From assembly GCA_035578175.1 (NCBI GenBank), contig JAQMRL010000001.1:238033038-238097037 (forward strand): 64,000 bases of DNA, read 5' to 3'. Position numbers and translations under genes: made by a program. Shown in pieces: positions 24,512-36,094 of this stretch (position 1 is its first letter; each line of letters begins with the position of its first letter). A model generated the notes under the pieces. The model was given only the letters and a program-made list of their open reading frames with translations, was not told where the DNA came from and made no database searches. The stretch comes from Catonia carolina. Its lineage: Eukaryota; Arthropoda; Insecta; Hemiptera; Achilidae.

Positions 24512-25166
24512 CAGTAGGAAGTTGTGATTTTTCACCTTTTTTGCGATTTTCTCAAAAACGGCTCCTACGATCTTTTTAAAAATGGCCTCAAATACTATAA
24601 ATTTTTTGCTCTACAAGATAGGATAAGAGCCATGTTTGCTGAAATTCTTGGGGAGGCTGTGCCTCTCGTAAAAAATAGTTATTTAAAGATTGCGGCCTTA
24701 ATATGCATTTTACAGAATCAAAGTTTAAGAACATTTAAAAACCTGCAACTTTTATTTCGAACAGGTTTTTTTGTACAACGCTTAGTTTAACTGCAATTAG
24801 AGGTTTTCTGTTGTTTTTTTTTATCAAAATCGTTAAAAAGTTGATTTTTTTAAGATTGCGGCCTTAGTGTTCATTTGACGACAAAACGTATATAATTAAG
24901 TTATAGGAAATTAAAATCCTGCAACGTTTATTTAAAAGTTTTTCTCTACAGAGCCTAATTTACGAGAAAATTACCGATTTTCCGCATTTTTAAATTCTAC
25001 ATAGGTTGATTTTTATTTTACGTCATTTACTCATGATTAAAATTAGGTTATGATTTTATTTTACATTGTTTACTAATGATTAAACATAGGTTATATTGTT
25101 CATTATTTACATTACTAAGAGAAAGTCGTGTGAGTGCTTCACACCACATTTTTTCTACATTAATTT
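24512..25166 (-). repeat. Interspersed repeat family A, copy A3
   Basis: Inverted copy lacking the microsatellite end. It starts at the block equivalent to TTTTTCACTTTTTTGCGATTT and ends with AGAGAAAGTCGTGTGAGTGCTTCACACCAC, the reversed left-end hairpin. An 88-codon frame inside (24524-24790) is not shared by other copies. Confidence 0.8.
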
Positions 25167-25854
25167 TTTTAACTATTAATCGTCTCTCGTAAAAAAATAA
25201 ATAATAAACTTGATCGAAAGTTTGAAATTAGTAATACACAGAACTCTAAATTAATACAGTTCTAAAACAAACAGATTTAAATAGTATTTTCATACAACGT
25301 ACGAAATTACAATGTATTAATATATAAAACAATTCCTGAACAATTTTATAGGTCTGTAACGTTAAAATATTTAAGATATAGACTACTAAATGTAATTAAG
25401 GTAGTATTTATCGGAATCGTCATAAACAACGACCTTGAAATTTTAATAAAAACTGTTTAATTTTTAATGTATTTTCTACGTATAAAAAAACCTATAGTGA
25501 TTTAAATAGTAAATTAGTCATTCGATGTGAAAAGGTGAAGTAATTCAGGTTGAATTAATAACAACGTAACATACGATTTAACAAGGTTTGTTAAAGTAAT
25601 TTGCGTGAAAGGTACTAAGTTCCTTCTATGAAACAGGCAACAGACAATTGATTTTGTTCCTCGGTCCATTATTGAAGAGGCACACTACGTGGGTAGCATA
25701 AACTTTGTAAATTAATAATTGGTGCTAAATTTATAGCTACTACATTTTTCTTATTATAAATTAATAAAAATATATATGCACTATTTTAATCATTATTACC
25801 AGCCTATTAACTTATTTATAATCTGTACATTTTCCACAGATTTATAATCTGTAC
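25167..25854. other. AT-rich stretch; possible family H trace
   Basis: CACACTACGTGGGTAGCATAAAC near 25680 resembles the family H terminal hairpin region, but nothing upstream of it matches. Confidence 0.35.
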
Positions 25855-26285
25855 ATTTAATAAAGTTGTAAAACTTTTAATAACCTACAACTATTTATTT
25901 AAAAAATTTTTTTAAAACGATTAGTTCAGGCGTCAATTAGTAATTTTTGTATTTTCTCATCAAAATCTGCAAAAAAATGGGAGTTTTTAGATTGCGGCCG
26001 CAGTGTGCATTTTACGATAAAAATGTATTTAATAAAGTTATAGGAAATTAAAAAACCTAAAACTTTAATCAAAGCAATTTTGTCTAAAGAACTTAGTTTG
26101 GCGTCAATTGTCCATATTTTTAAATCGAACAGAGGTTGACTTTCATTTTGTGTCATTCGCTCATGATTAAAATTAGGTTGTTGTTCATATTACAAATTGT
26201 TTACTCACAATTAACATAGGTTATATTGTTCATTATCTACACTGGAAAGAGAAAGTCGTGATAGTGTATTACACCAAATTTTTTA
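25855..26285 (-). repeat. Interspersed repeat family A, copy A4 (left half)
   Basis: Inverted. It carries ATTGCGGCCGCAGTGTGCATTTTACGA and ends GAGAAAGTCGTGATAGTGTATTACACC, so only the half adjoining the left-end hairpin is present. It follows copy A3 by about 700 bp in the same orientation. Confidence 0.75.
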
Positions 26286-26341
26286 TTTATAAAATCACGA
26301 TGTCCTACACACACAGTATGTGAACAACAATACAATCTATA

Positions 26342-26406
26342 ATAGATACAGTACGTACTAGATACAGTACGTAATAGATACAGTAATTATAGATACAGTA
26401 CGTTAT
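26342..26406 (+). repeat. 16-bp minisatellite
   Basis: Four tandem units based on TAGATACAGTACGTAC, with lengths of about 16, 16, 15 and 16 bp. Confidence 0.9.
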
Positions 26407-26470
26407 ACACTGTATAACCCGTACAGTATTGTACACTCACCAAAGTTCAAAATTCAAGTATTCAAAGTCT

Positions 26471-26508
26471 ACAGTTACAGAATTGTACAGTTACAGAATT
26501 GTACTGTT
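26471..26508 (+). repeat. Tandem duplication of a 16-bp unit
   Basis: ACAGTTACAGAATTGT occurs twice without mismatch, followed by a partial third unit. Not related in sequence to the minisatellite 65 bp upstream except for shared TACAG words. Confidence 0.9.
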
Positions 26509-27454
26509 AAAACATTAGAGTCTCAAGCTGAAGATCACAAACACGTTACTGTATTATTAGTGAGTTATCACTGGACAGCATTATGGAATAATTGGAGCAG
26601 CAGCCTGATACCACACCGGCTAAAATTATAATGAAACGTTGCGCGAAGTTTATAGCCTTTACACGCTGTACAAAAATAAATCAAATAAAAATAAATGATT
26701 TCTTTGTAAAAAACTAAAATCTTGCATTACTTTAGACGTAGAGAGTGAGAAGAGAAGAACGAATACGATCAGAAAAAAAACCACTCAAGTATATTTATAA
26801 TATTCATGGTTTTCATACACAAAACAGTTTTACTTAGGAAAAACAATTATGAAAAACCTACATCCGATTTTCTTATAAGTTCATAAGTGTAGGTTACGTC
26901 ATTTCTCACATTTAGCTCATAAGGTAACTATATACTATTACTAAACGTCCTCTATCCTGACACAAGAAATATACAATTTATGATTTATCAGAAAGATGAA
27001 ACTAGAATTAAAATAAAAACTTTTCCAAAATGTTAATCGTGTAATAAAAACAGCTGATTGTAAAAGAGATAATGTAGAAAACCACAAATTATAAATTTAT
27101 GCATTTCAACTGGATTTATTGGCACATATGAGAATCTAAGGTCACGATTTAACCATAATGGATTCTAGTATTCATGAGCATATTTGAATTATTAAATAGT
27201 ATTTCCATGAACTGTATATTTAAAATAAATGCAAATAAATGGAAGATTACACGGGAATAACTATTAATATTTAAACTAATATTCATACTGTAGAAAAATG
27301 TAGGCCTACAGTATTTGCAAATAAAATAAGTAGGTGAGCGTATGAATAACTGACTGGTTTTACCTATTTGGCGCACTATCTTATCATTTTTGTCATTATC
27401 TGGAATACTTATGTCTAATTCATCACAGATTAAATTTGGTTTGCTTAACTGTTA
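26509..27454. other. AT-rich stretch without recognisable feature
   Basis: A 75-codon minus frame at 27149-27376 has no recognisable domain and is not called. Confidence 0.45.
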
Positions 27455-27509
27455 GTGGCAATTTTTAAAATAGTTTTCCATCATTTTGTTTGTCCGTCCG
27501 TCACACCCA

Positions 27510-28680
27510 GATGTCAGAAACTACAAAAGATAACAACAAACGGTTTTCGGATTCGTAATCTACACAAAAAGTTGGCGAGCCTAAATTGGTTTGAAATTCT
27601 GGTTTCGACCGGAAGTGGCCCAAAACCTGAAGTCAACAACTACAAAAGATAGCAACAAACGGTTTTCTGATTCGTAATCTAAACAAAAAGTTTAGTGAGC
27701 CTGGATTGGGTTTGAAGTTCCAGTTTTGACCGGAAGTGGTCCAAAACCAGAAGTCAAAAAATCGAAGTCTGAATTGGGAAACAAAAATTGTGTTATTCGA
27801 TTTCTTCTAAAGAGTAGATACAGAAATCATTGGGTTTGAAGTTCGACCGGAAGTGGCCTTAAACAGGAAGTGAAAAAATCAGTCAGAAACTACAAGAGAT
27901 AGCAACAAACGGTTTTCGGATTAGTAATCTACACAAAAAGTTAATGGGTCTGAATTGGGTTTAAAGTTTCGGGATCTTTTCTCTTATTCCCCCGCCAGCA
28001 TGGTTTTTTACAATTTGTGGATATTTCGTACGTACATAGTATTTTTAACGATAAAAACGGGAAAATAATCCTACATAATTATTTTACAAATAAATTATGT
28101 TAGTCAGTTCACCAATCTGGATGGGGTTTCGTCGAATAGAATTTGCGCACACCTTGCGCATGTAATTTCCAGTCTGTAACAGCGTTATCCGACAACCCTA
28201 ACTCACCTGCACAGAATTTCGTAGTGGTATATCGTTTACACCAACAGTAAATGAGTCAAACAACTTTACCCAGAGATAATCTACTAACTTCGAACCATGT
28301 ACCTACTCTTAATCCCACTTCAAATCGACACGCGCGGCTGTGACGTCATCGATCGTTTTTATCTGTAAGCGTCAAAGTCATATCATGACCATTTTCTACT
28401 GTGGCGGGGGAATAAGAGAAAATACCCAAGTTTCGGTTTCGACCGGAAGGGGCCAAAAAACCGGAAGTCAAGAAATCAAATTCGGAATGAGGAAATAAAA
28501 ACGTCATTCGATTCCTCTTAAAGAATAAATACATAAATCATTAGGTTTCAAGTACCGGTTTCGACTGGAAGAGGTCCAAAACCGGAAGTCAAGATTTCAA
28601 AATGGGAATCTGGAAACAAAAATAGTGTCATTTCATTCTCTTAAAGAATAGATACAGAATTCACTCATAGTTTTTATCAA
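27510..28680 (+). repeat. Tandem array of ~100-120-bp units (two subtypes)
   Basis: Units share the closing block GTTTGAAGTTCCGGTTTCGACC followed by GGAAGTGGCCxAAAACCGGAAGTC. Subtype X contains AACTACAAAAGATAGCAACAAACGG (units near 27510, 27612 and 27850). Subtype Y contains AATTGTGTCATTCGATTTC and AAAGAATAGATACAGAAATC (units near 27733, 28450 and 28570). The order is X, X, Y, X, Y, Y. The third X unit is split by the MITE. Confidence 0.8.
27973..28427. mobile_element. MITE (455 bp) with 9-bp target duplication, Mutator-like
   Basis: TTTTCTCTTATTCCCCCGCC near the left end is matched inverted near the right end. The flanks AAGTTTCGG (27964-27972 and 28428-28436) are an exact 9-bp direct repeat, and the surrounding array unit reads continuously when the insert is removed. 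Nine-base duplications and long termini suggest the Mutator superfamily. There is no coding capacity. TGACGTCA occurs inside at 28341-28348. Confidence 0.85.
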
Positions 28681-28717
28681 ACGTCAAAGGTTAGCCTTTT
28701 TAAAAATTGCCACCAGC

Positions 28718-28738
28718 CATGAGACGCGTCGTCTCATG
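28718..28738. repeat. 21-bp hairpin (9-bp stem)
   Basis: CATGAGACG, then CGT, then CGTCTCATG. It lies 5 bp outside the right end of the composite element. Confidence 0.9.
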
Positions 28739-30287
28739 AAAGGGAATTTTCTTATGTAGATTTATGTAGCAAGTTTGCCAATGTACCTATCCACCTATCG
28801 ATATTATAAATAATCGATATTATATAATAGATCGATAACACACTGACGTCATAGCGTATAATATAATGAATCGGTGAATAATAACGGAAGAGATAAGCAA
28901 TTACAGTCGTTAAGAGGTAATCAATGGTAAATCCCCAGATAACGTAACCAATAAATTGAAGTTAGTATTACACGTTCCATAAGAAATTACTTTTACTTAC
29001 AGTCTGTTTTACATTGAAATTCTCGTGAAAAGATTCAGCAACTTACCTGAAAAATAAAATGTATATTAAAATCAAATGTATTTAAAGCTCAGAAACAGAT
29101 GGATTGTAAAAAAAATATTTAGAATAAAATTATTTCTTAATATTACTATTTTAAATAATCAGGCAACATTACTTTGTAAGCAGTACAAAAACAAATCGGT
29201 GTGAAAAATACTTTTGTTCCTTATCTGTGAGGGTTTTGAATAGTAACACAAGAAAATAATAAATTGCATCTTAAATTAATCAGCGAAGATTAAATCTATG
29301 TCATCAACATTCACAAAGATGTATTTTTAATCAACAATTAAATAGAAATTTCAAATTTTAGTATCACGTACGAAAAAGGCTTAAATCGCACGAAATTATT
29401 TGGAAATTAATTAATTAGACAACTATGGTACTGCAAACACGAAGGTTAAAACAAAGGTACCCAACAGACTTGTTTGTTTAGTAACTTAAATTATTATCTT
29501 TTTCAAAATTTAGCTTTATTAGAATTGTAATAATATATCTCCATTAGGAGATAACATTTTAAGGCAATTTACTTTTTACCCAATCTATTTATTGTTAGAT
29601 AAAGAACAGATTATAGATAAATGTGGTAATAATTTGTTTAATTGTATAAATATGTCTTTTATTAAAACAAAATAATTCATTTAAAGAAGTGTGAAATAAT
29701 TCTAAATTTCTAGCTAAATTATAATTTTCATTGAAAACTATCATGAAGGAATGCTAAGACTAAATTGTACCAGCTTTTTTAAATAGTATCTACATTTTCT
29801 CGAAACTATAAAGTACATCTCAATTTTAGGTAAAATTTAAACTTACTTTCCCTGGACAAAGAACGTACTATATCAACAAAACCGTTTTAGAAAAAATTAA
29901 AAAAAAAGTTGAAAGAATCAAACTATTGTAATAATTTCAGTTACAACTTTCTGAAGAAACTAAGAAAAATCAAAAAGATTTCAAATTTAAACTATTAATA
30001 ATATTGCTAATGTTTTACAGAGAAATAATATAACTGAAACCGACTTTAATTGACGCTTGAATATAACCCAAACTCACGATGCTTATAAATATTAAAAAAA
30101 TTATAACAAAAATTGACCACAAGAGATAATTCAGAAATTTTTAAATTGGAAATAAACTACTCTAGGCACTTACAAAATAATAAAACATCTATGAGTCATC
30201 CTATAAGTGGCGTGTTACTCCATCAGAAGAATCAGTACATTGTATTTTTTACAATTAACGTAAACAAATAATAATAAATAATTTTCC
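28739..30287. other. AT-rich stretch without recognisable feature
   Basis: Very AT-rich and without frames of note. TGACGTCA occurs at 28844-28851. Confidence 0.45.
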
Positions 30288-30405
30288 GGCTAGGGTCTGA
30301 AGAAAATTTTAACACGTTAAAACCCACCGTTACAGTACCGAAACCCACAGAAGTCGCTAATGACCAAGCTGTTGACGCGACTTTAAATAAACTAAAATAA
30401 TAATA
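30288..30405 (+). mobile_element. tRNA-derived SINE type 1, tail-only copy
   Basis: It starts at CCGGCTAGGGTCTGAAG, just after where the B box would lie, and runs through ACCCACAGAAGTCGCTAATGACC and GACGCGACTTTAAAT. Confidence 0.75.
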
Positions 30406-31200
30406 TAATTCAGAAGAAAATATCTCCTATTTAACCTTTACCTATATCGAATGCCTAGGTAAGAAACAAAATATAAGTAATTTTTACTATAAATGGTAGA
30501 AAATGAATAAATCAATGAACAAAGATGCTCCTACAAGGCCAAGTAATTTAAAAAAATACGAAAATATTGAAAGTAAAGTTTTGCATACACAAGAATTAAA
30601 AAAAAAAAGAATTTAAATAAATGAAATAAATTTTTAAATAATACACAGCACACTGCTAATTTAAAATTCATACTTTAGGAAACAAATTTTGAAACAATTT
30701 TGAAAAATAATAACAAAAAAACCAACCAATTTAAAATTTTGGTAGAGGTCACAAAAAACGAATAGATTTTTACATAACAATTAAACGTGCATAAATTTAA
30801 CTATTTATGCATATATGAAATATAATTTCAATAAAAATAAATTTATTTATAACTAACAAAGAAATGACATATATTTAATGTAAATTACAAGTATTGTAAT
30901 GGTAAATTTTCGTACCTAGATCTATTATAACCTATTCTTTGTAAATCAAAAGAAGAATCTATTGTACAAATATCAATACAAACCTTCAACAGTATGTCGT
31001 TTAAAACAAAACAAAAATAATTTTTGCTAATTCTTTTAAAATCGTTTCAATACAGGAGTATATAGCACAGTGTGTAAAAAAAAGTTCGAACTCTACAAAT
31101 TTCTTAAATGAACAAAAAAAAAAACTCTTCTATCTGCTTTAAACACATTTACGAGCAAATATTTTAATTTTCTTAAAAAGATCCAAAATCTAAAAAAAAC
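30406..31200. other. AT-rich stretch without recognisable feature
   Basis: Nothing but A-rich DNA. Confidence 0.45.
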
Positions 31201-31822
31201 TGGTGTGAAACAGTCACACGACGTTCTTTTGCCAACGTAATGCACAATACAACCTAATTGTAATCATGAGTTAATGACGCAAAATGAAAATCAACCTCTG
31301 TAGGACTTAAATTACGAAACATCACTAATTGACGCTGAACCTATGTAGAAAAAACTGCTTAAAATGTAAGTTGTAGGTAGTTAATTTCCTATAACTTTGT
31401 TTCTACTCACTTTTGTCGTAAAATCCATACTAAGGACGCAATCTTAAAAAATCATATTTTCTACCGATTTTGATTAACAAAATACAGAAAATTACAAAAA
31501 TAGAAACTAAACTAAAAGTTGTAGAAAACAATATTTAAAATAAAAGCAGTAAAGTTTTTTAATTTGCTACAACTTTAATTACATACCTACACTTTCGCCG
31601 TAAAATGCATATTAAGGCCGCAATCTTAAAAAACATTTTTTACAGAGAGCACAGCCCCTCAAGAATTTCAGCGGACATGGCGCTTACTCTATCTTGTAGA
31701 GCATTAAAATGTAGAAAATAAGGTGATTTTAAGAAAACAAAGTGAAAAATTGCACAAATAAACTGCTAATTCTAGTTGACCGATTTTGATAAAAATGTTC
31801 GTGTCAAGTTCCCTCATATGGT
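31201..31822 (+). repeat. Interspersed repeat family A, copy A5 (left two thirds)
   Basis: The left-end hairpin is present (TGGTGTGAAACAGTCACACGACG). Similarity stops after ATTTTGATAAAAATGTTCGTGTC, before the microsatellite and right end. Confidence 0.8.
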
Positions 31823-33019
31823 TCCTAATCCATTTTCTTTAAAAAAAATGGGCATAAATTTTTTCTTCATACACATTTGAACCGCGCATACTGGAATAAG
31901 AATGTCACGTTAATGAGGTGGGTGTCAAATGAATTGATTAATAAACTGTTTTTTGTTACAGAACCATACTGTAATACAAAAAATTAGTAATAAAAAACTA
32001 ATTTTTAGTTTAATAAAAGAAGTGAATGTTATAAATTCAGTTTATTAAAAACAGGAAACTAGCTCAAATATTTTTGTAGACTTACATTTCAAAGTATGAC
32101 GAAAGAAACTTTTACGATACACTTAATGTTTCAAGATCCAAAAACAAAATAATATAACTTCCAATTTATAACTTAAAATAAAAAAAATTTAACTATAATA
32201 TCATAAACTACTTGAGTAATACACTATGACAAGTACTGAATAGCTTTCATAAAATAAAAAATAAATATGTAATAAAATCATAAAGATTTATTTAATTTAT
32301 TACATCCCAATTTACGTTCTGGAATCAAAAAGTTATTATAAGATACAACTACAAACACAAACTAAGTTCGATGACCTACAGTAAGATATAAGAACTATAC
32401 GAGATAAAACAGGGCAAATGCGAAATACAGTATATTCCTGTCAGTCCAGTAGCCATCTGAGGCTATGAATCACATTCAAGAGGGACAATAAATTTAAATC
32501 GTTATAAATTAAGCTTAATGAAACAAATATTAATGGTCCTAACAAAATGTTAATTATTTTAAGCACCTTATAAATAATCAGTTAATTTACGTACAAATAT
32601 TAGAAAAAATTTAATAAAAATGAATAAAACTTAAGATTTTTATTACAATGTTAAAAAATTGATACCCTTAACTACCAGACTAATCGTTAACTATAAATTA
32701 CATAAAAATCCCAAGATATTTCTCAACCAAGATTAAATAATTATTTTTAAATTTTAATAATTTTAGAATTAATAATTTTAAATTTTATAACAAACTTTTA
32801 TTAATTTCTGGAAAAAATATTTGAAGAGAATTGGTACAAATGAAATGAAAATTTTTTTAATGAAAATATTTATGTTTTACTAAAAATTTAACATTCATAA
32901 CTCAGTTTCCCGTTATACTTTATAAACATTTTCAAGGTACGTTGTGACCAGAACGTATAAAAAATGATGTACCTTTTGTTAATATGAAGATTTTGTATCT
33001 TCAACTAATTAAAAATATT
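31823..33019. other. AT-rich stretch without recognisable feature
   Basis: No gene or repeat was identified. Confidence 0.45.
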
Positions 33020-33690
33020 TTAGCTTCCGCTGATGATTTGGTGCTATTTGCGGGAGTTTGAGGATAAAATTTCAGAGATCATGGTTTGAATTTTTAGTCT
33101 AACTACTAAGCGATAATCATCTGCAAAGCGAAGTAAATTTAAATAATAAAACGAAAGAAAAGGTGCAACCATTTATTAACTGCAGAAAGTCTCTAATATG
33201 CAATCACAGAGCCAGAAATTAAATACAAAAACTTTCAAAGGTTTTTATATTATTGTATTTACTACAAGGAGAATGGTGGTCAGTAAAGAATGGAAGGATA
33301 CCATTTAAAAATTTTATTACACTGTAAGTTCTGCCAATTTTATAATGTATGGTTCAGAGTATTGGACCCCCCCTCCCCGACTGCTCAGTAGATGTCAAGA
33401 ATAGAGGCTCAAGAAATTAGATTGTTAAGACCTTTAGTAAGAAACCGATTGCTGGACAATAAAAAAAGAAGATTTTAGGCGTACAATTAGTGGACCACGG
33501 GTGATATTAACTATCCAGAAATACAGTAAGTGGTTTGGTCATTTGTAGTGAATGTTTCTAAAAAGTGTTCGCTTACATGCCAACCAGACAACCTGGTATT
33601 AGACAACCTCGGAAGAGATGGGAATCAACTTTCTTAGAAAATGGCACATTTAAGTTACAAGTTGGGCAAACCCTGAAAACCCATACGAAA
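33020..33690 (+). pseudogene. Non-LTR retrotransposon reverse transcriptase/C-terminal remnant
   Basis: This is the longest non-LTR remnant. SADDLVLFA near 33030 looks like a degraded form of the FADD/YADD box of reverse transcriptase. It is followed by a MYGSEYWTPPP block, then KKEDFRRTISGPRVILTIQKYSKWFGHL, and finally a stretch around RQPRKRWESTFLEN. These follow the order of the palm-thumb and tail of insect non-LTR ORF2 proteins of the TIQKYxxKWFGHVxR type. A run of C at 33368, stops and frame changes disable it. The clade differs from the remnants at 5368 and 8214, judging by the tail motif. Confidence 0.65.
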
Positions 33691-34049
33691 ACGTGATATC
33701 GGGAATGCATCGTGTTTCTACAGCTTAAAATATTCTGAATATAATTTATACTAGAATTTTAAATAAAAATAGAAAACGAACAAAAATCTTCAAACCTGTT
33801 TTTAATTATGCTTGCTATAAACAATGAATCAAAAAATACAAACACTGACCATTAAATCCATTAAATGGAGATTTGGCATATTTTGAAAGTAGAGTGTTAA
33901 ATTAATTATTATAACAGAACAATTAATCTACTATTAAGTCAAAGTAAAGAACGCAAAGGTGTCACAAGTTGTGACTACACGAGATACATTAGAGGACAAA
34001 TTTTGCAATAACTAAAAATTACCATTTTTTAATCAAAGAAATTTCAGAA
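33691..34049. other. AT-rich stretch without recognisable feature
   Basis: Nothing identified. Confidence 0.45.
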
Positions 34050-34205
34050 ATGGCCGCCTCTATGGCGTAGTGATTAGCGCGTAACCTACTAAGCGGAGAT
34101 CTTGGGTTAGATTCCTGTCTAAAAATTATTATGTGCCAAAACCCACCATTCCAATTCCCTAACCCACCGTAGTCGCTAATGACCCAGCAGATGATGCGAC
34201 TTTAA
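34050..34205 (+). mobile_element. tRNA-derived SINE type 1, full copy
   Basis: GGCCGCCTCTATGGCGTAGTG gives the head and A box. GGGTTAGATTCCTG is a degraded B box (TTAGA instead of TTCGA). The tail contains CACCGTAGTCGCTAATGACC and GATGCGACTTTAAT. Confidence 0.85.
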
Positions 34206-34229
34206 TTCTATTGTAAATCTAAATTACCG

Positions 34230-34487
34230 ATTCGCTCAACATTTATCACTATCTCTCTAACTTCACGATTGTCTAGAGAGCTGATACAAGGAAAATTTCT
34301 TTCTAAGGGGTTGAACAGACGAAATATATATTATTTTTATACCTTTCCGAAGAGCTAGAGTTCTTCATGTGATGCCCATAAAAAATAATTGGAGTGAAAC
34401 CGGGAAAAACAATAAATCACTTTCTTCACTTAAACCCTCTAAGGCTAGCAATAAACTCGCGCGCAGTACGGGCGTAACAGCTAGTAT
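34230..34487 (+). repeat. Family H copy, short, with 3' end
   Basis: It has TTCTAAGGGGTTGAACAGACG, ATACCTTTCCGAAGAGCTAG and the end CTCGCGCGCAGTACGGGCG followed by TAACAGCTAGT. The central part is deleted relative to 2495-2975. It begins about 25 bp after a SINE. Confidence 0.5.
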
Positions 34488-35255
34488 AAAATACGTTAAC
34501 CAAAAAAGAATCGGCAAAATTTAAAGCAACTTTTAATATAATTTGTATTTGATGCGTTTACAAATGAAATAAATTTTTAAGATTCTATTTACGGTTTCTT
34601 AATTACACGTCTTGTAAGAAGCTAGACAAAATATACATGTGATCTACAATTTTTTTTATTAAAAAACTTGTAAGTACAGTATAGTAAATTGTTAGGTTAA
34701 ATCTTGCAAACCATTTTACGATAACTAAATGTTAAAGATAGATAGAAAAAGACATGAATGAATTAGTAGTGTAAAAATACGAAATTTTTGGCGAAGGAAG
34801 ACCTTGGCAGTAAAAAGCGGTGTAAAATTTTGAAACGATTGTTTAAATAGGGATGCGACTTGCCACGCGGTACTAAAGTTAGACGTCTATCTAAGACAGA
34901 AGGCCAAATTTATTTTACTTTCATGTCTCTCGATACTACTACTTTACCAATTTAAATAAACATGTGAAGATATCTGACGTTGAAGGCTGAAAGTTGTCTG
35001 AACAGATCCGATATTATTGCATTCACCTTCAACATCCTGACTGATGTAAGCACTTACTAAATTTTTTACTGTCTTTTCAATGGCCATCCATAATCCACCG
35101 TAGAAATTAAAACTTCTTAAAAAATTAAAAACAAATGTTTCAAAGATTGTACTGATTATCTTAGTGCGTTAGTCGGAAGCGTATTGGAATAATAAATCTA
35201 AACGTCTATTTCGATTCCTAATTAGGACCTACCTAGTTGTAATCCAATCTTATTA
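34488..35255. other. AT-rich stretch without recognisable feature
   Basis: No gene was recognised. Confidence 0.45.
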
Positions 35256-35300
35256 CAGTAAAACGCCGCTTAACGGAAATATGGGGGGGGGGGTGGACCA
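35256..35300 (+). repeat. Possible orphan Tigger-like terminus with G11 run
   Basis: CAGTAAAACGCCGCTTAACGG preceded by TA resembles a pogo/Tigger end. It runs into a block of eleven G at 35283-35293. No matching inverted end was found before the S1 copy at 35390. Confidence 0.35.
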
Positions 35301-35389
35301 GATTTCGGACAACGCCAAGTCATACTTTTAGGGTTTAAAAACAGTTAAAGTGAATACACACAGTATTTCTTACGACAGTTTACTAGTAT

Positions 35390-35770
35390 GTGTTGTTAAG
35401 GTCATCAGCCGAAAAGTTCGTTTGAACCTCCAGCAGTTTTACTTAGTAAAAATGAGGAGTGAGGTGGTTTACAATTGCCTACCTTACTGAGTTGAAAGAG
35501 TAACCTCATCAGTATGCTAGGCCCTCCGAAAAGCACCCATTTTCTATCCTGTAAATGACACTTTCTCTTCACCACAAAGTCTGGCTGTATAGTAAAATTC
35601 ATTACTCTCAGAGGAGATAACTCTGACTAGTCTTTTACACTTTTACCTCTTCTGTTCTTAAATGCTTCAGTCATATAATTGGCTGACCATTGATACGAAA
35701 CAGAACTATTTTCTGGAGCCCTGGAATTAGGAGATCGAGTGTAAATAATTTAACACTCCACCTTCCTGTT
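35390..35770 (+). mobile_element. S1 element, right end slightly truncated
   Basis: It starts GTGTTGTTAAGGTCATCAG and stops at CTCCACCTTCCTGTT, lacking the final ATGGGCA. TTACTAGTA at 35380-35388 and TTAATAGTA at 35769-35777 may be a 9-bp duplication with one mismatch, which would overlap the truncated end. Confidence 0.85.
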
Positions 35771-36094
35771 AATAGTAGCCCTATGTATAAACGAAAATAC
35801 GGCGATTTCAAAATAATAAAATTTAGTACTCTAATGTATCTAAATTTAAATTATTTCAGTCTTTACAAAAAGCGAAGTTTTTGATGAAACCGTTGTCTTG
35901 CAGCAATTTCACGGTATCGTTTTCTTAGAAGCACGTGTTATTGCACAAGTTGGGATTATTGGGGTTAAATTCCTGGAAATACATAATGAGCTTTCTACAG
36001 TACACAGAAAATATTTTCATCGCAACAGATAAACGACGGTTCAACGTAAGCATCAGTAAACGAATTCCCAGAATATTGAAATCTTATACTTATA
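35771..36094. other. Unassigned spacer
   Basis: A 92-codon frame at 35935-36213 runs from here into family A and has no domain. Confidence 0.4.

Larger units (their letters stand above)
27455..28713. mobile_element. Composite element with 16-bp inverted ends and internal tandem array
   Basis: GTGGCAATTTTTAAAA at 27455-27470 is repeated exactly in inverted orientation at 28698-28713. The interior is a tandem array plus a nested MITE. Next to the left end is TTTGTCCGTCCGTCAC, and the array follows. There is no transposase frame. Removing the nested MITE would leave about 800 bp. I cannot place it in a superfamily because no target duplication is evident at the outer ends. Confidence 0.6.

Noticed and set aside
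24524..24790. 88-codon plus frame
   Set aside because: It lies inside family A copy A3 and is not preserved in other copies.
26342..26508. Possible CRISPR-like spaced repeats
   Set aside because: Units are directly tandem with no spacers and the genome is eukaryotic; this is a minisatellite.
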